Assembly: GCA_946481025.1 (NCBI GenBank)
Contig: CAMLNA010000161.1
Span: 1 to 8,875, forward strand
From: an uncultured Rivibacter sp.
GTDB taxonomy: Bacteria; Pseudomonadota; Gammaproteobacteria; Burkholderiales; Burkholderiaceae
Direction: 5' to 3'
Length of the DNA: 8,875 nt
This document shows positions 5,265 through 8,875 of this stretch, in pieces. Position numbers and translations under genes: made by a program. The notes below the pieces were generated by a model. It was not told where the DNA came from. It was given only the letters and a program-made list of their open reading frames with translations, and ran no database searches. Within the stretch, counting starts at the first letter, position 1; every line of letters begins with the position of its first letter.

Positions 5265-7121
5265 ATGCACGAACCGGTGGTGAGCGCGGCTGCGCAGGCG
5301 CAGGTGCCGCCGAGAGCCAGCAGTGCGGCTGAGCGCTGGCAACTTGCCGCCTGGGCGGTGGGCGGGTCCTGCGCGTTTCAGTTCTTTCTGCTCCTACCTT
5401 GGGCGTTCAGCCTGGGCATGGGGGCGCTGGTTTTCAACCGTGTCGAGGTCTGGTGGCTTGCAGGCGCGGCGATGCTGTTCCTGGCTTGGCTGCACCAACC
5501 AAGCACGCGGCTGCAAGGTCGCGAGCTGCGACGCGATGAGGTGCCACAGCTGTTTCACACGATCGACGAGTTGCGGCAGGCGCTGCGAACTCCGCGCATC
5601 GACACCGTGTTGCTGACGGACGACTTCAATGCCAGCGCGGCCGAACTGGGGCGAGGCTTCAGCCTGCGGCCAACGAGACGCGTGTTGCTGCTGGGGCAGC
5701 CGTTGCTGTCATTGCTGGATGAGCAGGCCCTGCGCGCCGTGATGGCTCACGAGTTGGCGCACTTCTCGCATCGGCACGGGAGGCTCGGGCATTGGGTCTA
5801 TCGCACGCGCCTTGCATGGTTGCACCTGACCGATTCGAACGAGGACGATTCGCTGTTCGACCGTGCTGCAACCGGCTTCGCACGCCGCTTCGCCCCGTGG
5901 TTCTCGCAGCGCAGCTTTGTGTACTCACGCACGTGCGAATTCGAGGCCGACCGGGCGGCTGCGGATGTGATCGGTCGTGTCGACTTTGCAAGGGCTCTGC
6001 AGCGTACGACGCTGGCAATCGCTATCGCTCCGGCTCGCGCGCTGGCCGGTCTGCGCGCGATGCAGGCAGAACATGCCGAGCCGCCCCAGGACTTGACCGT
6101 GCGGCGCCAGCACTGGTATCGAACACAGCCACCTTCGCCGCGCGAGCGCGAGCAACTGTGGGCTGAGCCGCCGAGAGCCGACGATACCCACCCAACGCTG
6201 CGTGAGCGTTGCCAAGCGCTCGGCGTGGCGCTCGACGCCAAGGCGGATGACGCGTGGATCACACGCAATACCCCTTGTGCCGGCGAAGCGCTGCTGGGTC
6301 CGTCGTGGCACACGCTGGTCGGTGAGGCCGACGCTGCCTGCCGGCGGCAACTGGGTCAATCGTGGGGCATGTGGCACGCGGTACAGGCCGTCCTGCGATC
6401 GAGGCTTGCTTCTCCCGACGCTGCCAAGCTGTCGCGCGCTGAGCGGCTGCGTCTCGAGGCTTTGATGCAGTCATCGGGAACGAACGCGGAAATCGCTGCA
6501 TCTGTCGCGGACGATGCTTCCACTGAAGCGAACTACCTCGTCGGGCGTTCGCTGCTGAGGCAAGGCAACCGGCTGGGCATCGACCTGCTGAGGCAGTGCA
6601 TCGACGCGGATGCCAGTTGGGCCGCTGCTGCCCGTGCCGCCCTGCATCAGTTGGGAGAAGGTCAGCTGGCAGACGACGAACAACTGCAGAACCTCGCCTT
6701 GCTCGGCCAGGCACGCGAACGGCGCGGTGTGGTGGCGCAAGCGGCGCGTGAACGCCTGCTCGACGGTCGCTTCGGGACGCCGATGGGCCCAGGCGCATCA
6801 ACCGGCGTTGCCGTTGAAGCTCTGGCAGCGGCCCTGCGGGCTTGTCCATCGCTCCACGGGGCATGGTGTTTTGCCGAGGAGGTCATGCTCGATGAGCGCA
6901 GGCGCTATCCGGTGTGCGTGCTCCTGCTGCGAGTCGATCCGCGAGCGGCCGAAAGGGCGGGTACCGATGAGGACGGTATCGCCGAACTGGGTGGGGAACT
7001 GCTCTCTGCGCTGTGGCCTGCGAACGTCGTGCCCGTGGTGCATACGGTGTTCACGACGGAGGCCATGCCCGCCTCATTCGAAGCTGCCTTGGCGGGAGCA
7101 GCCAGGGCGCGCTTGCGTTGA
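5265..7121 (+). CDS. M48-family membrane zinc metalloprotease with TPR-like C-terminal region
   Basis: The 618-residue protein has two hydrophobic segments (about 31-55 and 62-78). The peptidase domain contains HELAH (162-166), with H162 and H166 as zinc ligands and E163 as catalytic base. SRTCEFEAD (221-229) supplies the third ligand E225 in the ExxAD motif, and DTHPTLRER (307-315) is the usual M48 downstream motif. This is HtpX/Ste24-type architecture, and such enzymes act in membrane protein quality control. After about 400 comes a helical, TPR-like stretch (420-500) and a C-terminal region of about 100 residues that I do not recognise (from about 515), much longer than plain HtpX (about 290). 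Codon choice is visibly less GC-biased than in the neighbours: a hand count gives 35 of 60 G+C at 6481-6540 against 47 of 60 at 4741-4800 in the FAD gene. That suggests a different history or weaker expression. Substrates are unknown; position suggests a link to the cluster's envelope function. Confidence 0.88.
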   Translation: MHEPVVSAAAQAQVPPRASSAAERWQLAAWAVGGSCAFQFFLLLPWAFSLGMGALVFNRVEVWWLAGAAMLFLAWLHQPSTRLQGRELRRDEVPQLFHTIDELRQALRTPRIDTVLLTDDFNASAAELGRGFSLRPTRRVLLLGQPLLSLLDEQALRAVMAHELAHFSHRHGRLGHWVYRTRLAWLHLTDSNEDDSLFDRAATGFARRFAPWFSQRSFVYSRTCEFEADRAAADVIGRVDFARALQRTTLAIAIAPARALAGLRAMQAEHAEPPQDLTVRRQHWYRTQPPSPREREQLWAEPPRADDTHPTLRERCQALGVALDAKADDAWITRNTPCAGEALLGPSWHTLVGEADAACRRQLGQSWGMWHAVQAVLRSRLASPDAAKLSRAERLRLEALMQSSGTNAEIAASVADDASTEANYLVGRSLLRQGNRLGIDLLRQCIDADASWAAAARAALHQLGEGQLADDEQLQNLALLGQARERRGVVAQAARERLLDGRFGTPMGPGASTGVAVEALAAALRACPSLHGAWCFAEEVMLDERRRYPVCVLLLRVDPRAAERAGTDEDGIAELGGELLSALWPANVVPVVHTVFTTEAMPASFEAALAGAARARLR

Positions 7122-7123
7122 CT

Positions 7124-7576
7124 TCAGGCGATCCGCTTCGCCATGAACAAGCTCAGCGGATCTTCCTTGTAGTCGCCGAACGGCCCGCGCTTTTCATAGC
7201 CGCAACGCTTGTACAGGCCGATGGCCTCGTCCTGCAGGATGCCGGTTTCCAGCTGCAGCAGCGAGCAGCCTCGCTCGCGCGCCGCGGCCTCCAGGAAGGC
7301 GAGCAGCGCCTTCGCGACGCCCTGGCCGCGCAGCCGCGGGTGCACGTACATCCGCTTGATCTCGCCGTAATGGGGCCCCAGCACGATGGCGCCGCAGGCA
7401 CCGGCTGCGCCATCGCTGCCGCGCGCCACGGCGAACAGCACGTTGGGTTGCGTGAGCGTGGCGATGTCGACGAAATGGTTGCTCTCGGGCGGATACAGCG
7501 CGCTCTGGTAGCGGTCGAGTTCGGTGATGAGGGCCACGACGTCGGGCTGGTCGGGCGATTCGAAGGCGATGTTCAT
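7124..7576 (-). CDS. GNAT family N-acetyltransferase
   Basis: This is a 150-residue single-domain acetyltransferase of the usual GNAT length. The acetyl-CoA pyrophosphate loop is RLRGQGVAKALL (81-92, RxxGxG), preceded by the strand EIKRMYVHP (72-80). The second half has LETGILQDEAIGLYKRCGY (109-127) and the ending GPFGDYKEDPLSLFMAK (131-147), a recurrent signature of a widespread, poorly characterised GNAT subgroup. The acceptor substrate cannot be told from the sequence. The start ATG (7576-7574) overlaps the stop of the upstream acetyltransferase as ATGA, so translation is probably coupled; an open frame continues upstream but would overlap that gene. Its stop lies two bases from the stop of the convergent M48 gene. 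Confidence 0.88.
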   Translation of the reverse strand: MNIAFESPDQPDVVALITELDRYQSALYPPESNHFVDIATLTQPNVLFAVARGSDGAAGACGAIVLGPHYGEIKRMYVHPRLRGQGVAKALLAFLEAAARERGCSLLQLETGILQDEAIGLYKRCGYEKRGPFGDYKEDPLSLFMAKRIA

Positions 7577-8115
7577 GCAGGCAGGGAAACGAGCGCGGAG
7601 CGCACCATGATGTGATCGGACTGGCGGTCGGCGCCGACCCAGAAGTCGGCGCTGCCGGCAATGGCGAAGCCGTGCTTGGCATAGAAGGCCACCGCCCGCG
7701 GATTTTCGGTCCACACGCTCAGCCACAGCGAGGCAGCACCCAGCGTCTCGTGCGCGGCGGCCAGCGTGGCCTGCATCAGCTGCCCGGCGATGCCGCTGCC
7801 GTGCCAGCGGCCATCGACATAGAAGCGGCGCAGCTCGGCGGGGCGGGCCGTGGCCACGCAGGCCGGCGGGGGCTGCCGGCGCAACTGGGCATAGCCGGCC
7901 GGCTCTTCGTCTGCGGTCAGGGCCAGCAGCGTGACGTAGCCGGGGTCCTGCAGTTCCTCGGTCTGCCGCGCCACGCCGAAGGACTTGGCCAGATGGGCCG
8001 CCAGGTCCTTCGGGTCGTTCTGCGCGCCGAAGGCCTGCTCGAAGCAGCGGGCGGCGAAGGGCGCGAGCACCGCGGCGTCTGCCGGCGTCGCCCGGCGGAT
8101 GGTGAGGAGGGTCAT
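7573..8115 (-). CDS. GNAT acetyltransferase, PaiA-like (possible polyamine N-acetyltransferase)
   Basis: The 180-residue protein carries the acetyl-CoA loop RWHGSGIAGQLM (103-114, RxxGxGxA), the preceding strand LRRFYVDG (95-102), and WLSVWTENPRAVAFYAKHGF (131-150). From memory, the order FxxxF..QNDPKDL..HL..SF (25-46), the SVWTENP block, and the end FWVGADRQSDHIM (158-170) follow Bacillus subtilis PaiA, a spermidine/spermine acetyltransferase, over its whole length. That match is by eye, not by alignment. The start at 8115 fits the PaiA N-terminus; an in-frame ATG at 8205 would add 30 residues lying within the upstream gene. It lies 19 bases after the LysE-family exporter stop and overlaps the following GNAT gene by four bases, so the three form an operon. 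The GNAT assignment is firm; the polyamine substrate is a reasoned guess. Confidence 0.87.
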   Translation of the reverse strand: MTLLTIRRATPADAAVLAPFAARCFEQAFGAQNDPKDLAAHLAKSFGVARQTEELQDPGYVTLLALTADEEPAGYAQLRRQPPPACVATARPAELRRFYVDGRWHGSGIAGQLMQATLAAAHETLGAASLWLSVWTENPRAVAFYAKHGFAIAGSADFWVGADRQSDHIMVRSALVSLPA

Positions 8116-8134
8116 GTCGGGCCGTTCATTCAGG

Positions 8135-8806
8135 TCATGCAACACGCAGGCTGGTGCTCGCCACCGATCCGGCGGCGCCCAGCAGGGCCACGCCGGCCAG
8201 GGCATCGAGCATGCGCCGCCCGGCGGGCCCCTGCAACCAGAGCCGGGCCTTCGACGCGGCCAGGCTGTAGGCCAGCAGCACCGGGTATTCGATCACGATG
8301 GCCAGCAGACCGAGCATCACGATGCGCATCGGCGCACCGTCGGCCGAGCCGGCGAAGGTGGGCAGCAGCGCGCAGAAGAACACCACCGACTTGGGATTGG
8401 CGCCTTGCAGCAGGAAGCTCTGGCGATACAGCGACCAGGCCGGCGCAGGCGGCGGCAGCGTCGCCGTGGCCCCAGCCCCGTGTCCTGCCCACGCCCCCTT
8501 GAGGCTCTTCAGGCCCAGCCATGCCAGGTAGGCCATGCCGCACCACTTGATGGCCTCGAAGAGCTGGGGCACCGCGAGGATCAGCGCGCCCAGCCCGAGT
8601 GCGGCCAGCGCCATGTACATCGCGTTCGCGCTCAGGATGCCGGCAATGCTGGCCTGCCCCGAGCGCGCGCCGTTGACCATGCTGTGCCCCACCACCTGCA
8701 TCACCGCCGGGCCGGGCGTGATGTTGAGCAGCGTGCTGGTGGTCACGAAGGCGGCGAGCCAGGCGCTGCTGATGCCGAAGAGTGTGAGGTGCGCGGTGGT
8801 GTCCAT
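8135..8806 (-). CDS. LysE/RhtB family amino-compound exporter
   Basis: This inner-membrane exporter of the LysE superfamily has about 223 residues, typical for the family. The first helix is followed by NITPGPAVM (28-36), which holds the hallmark TPGP turn. Hydrophobic helices follow at about 53-80 and 84-102. After a polar, Pro-rich linker (105-125) comes FLLQGANPKSVVFFCALLPTF (131-151), with the family motif NPK, then two or three more helices to the end. Members expel amino acids such as lysine, threonine or homoserine lactone; the cargo here is unknown. The start is uncertain: ATGs at 8833, 8815 and 8806 are all in frame and none has a good ribosome binding site. I chose 8806 because the TPGP turn lies close to the N-terminus in relatives. 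It is first in the - strand operon, ahead of two acetyltransferases. Confidence 0.88.
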   Translation of the reverse strand: MDTTAHLTLFGISSAWLAAFVTTSTLLNITPGPAVMQVVGHSMVNGARSGQASIAGILSANAMYMALAALGLGALILAVPQLFEAIKWCGMAYLAWLGLKSLKGAWAGHGAGATATLPPPAPAWSLYRQSFLLQGANPKSVVFFCALLPTFAGSADGAPMRIVMLGLLAIVIEYPVLLAYSLAASKARLWLQGPAGRRMLDALAGVALLGAAGSVASTSLRVA

Positions 8807-8837
8807 GCCTTGCATCGTGCGACGCAAAGACATGAGC

Positions 8838-8869
8838 TGGATGAGTGGATGGATGAGCGTTTTGGATGG
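8838..8869. repeat. Short TGGATG-rich direct repeats upstream of the exporter gene
   Basis: TGGATGAG (8838-8845), TGGATGGATGAG (8846-8857) and TGGATGG (8863-8869) form a small imperfect direct repeat just upstream of the exporter. It could be part of an operator or low-complexity drift. I see no clear -35/-10 pair in the remaining 42 bases of the window. Confidence 0.35.
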
Positions 8870-8875
8870 CGGTCC

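Noticed and set aside
8112..8129. Five-codon frame on the - strand ending with an ATGA overlap at the PaiA-like gene start
   Set aside because: It is too short to mean anything and does not touch the upstream stop. It also shows that such overlaps arise by chance, which lowers confidence in the 15-codon bridge at 1908-1955.

Overview
The window is high-GC DNA packed with genes. It looks like a betaproteobacterial chromosome, most likely family Comamonadaceae (Variovorax-like). This rests on the GC-rich codon choice, the style of the proteins, and a hairpin-rich repeat at about 3541-3604 of a kind I recall between genes in that family. The genus is an inference; no rRNA or other marker gene is present.

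Layout. Five genes on the + strand form a tight, probably single transcription unit from 49 to 7121: (1) a DUF4178 protein with two zinc-ribbon/DUF4178 modules, one membrane anchor and a Gly-rich tail; (2) a 74-residue DUF350 membrane protein; (3) a membrane-embedded aminopropyltransferase (spermidine-synthase fold); (4) an FAD-dependent amine-oxidase-like protein with an apparent Tat lipoprotein signal; (5) an M48-type zinc metalloprotease with membrane segments and a TPR-like C-terminal part. Three genes on the - strand converge on this unit, their last stop codon lying 2 bases from the protease stop. In transcription order they are a LysE/RhtB-family exporter (from about 8806), a GNAT acetyltransferase resembling Bacillus PaiA, and a second GNAT acetyltransferase that overlaps it by four bases.

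How they may work together. DUF4178, DUF350 and membrane-type aminopropyltransferase genes are known to cluster, and this has been discussed alongside PspA-type envelope-stress systems and polyamine chemistry. Here the cluster also carries a probably exported flavin amine oxidase and a membrane protease. This suggests an envelope-associated module that makes or modifies a polyamine-like amine and oxidises it. The opposing operon adds a PaiA-like (polyamine acetyltransferase family) protein and an amino-compound exporter, so several genes on both strands could handle related amines. Substrates and the stress link are inferred.

The most notable local structures are the hairpin repeat between genes 3 and 4, which decides where gene 4 starts, and a 15-codon open frame that exactly bridges genes 2 and 3 with ATGA overlaps at both ends. 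I see no tRNA, rRNA, CRISPR array, insertion sequence or convincing promoter. No stretch of 300 bases lacks a gene.
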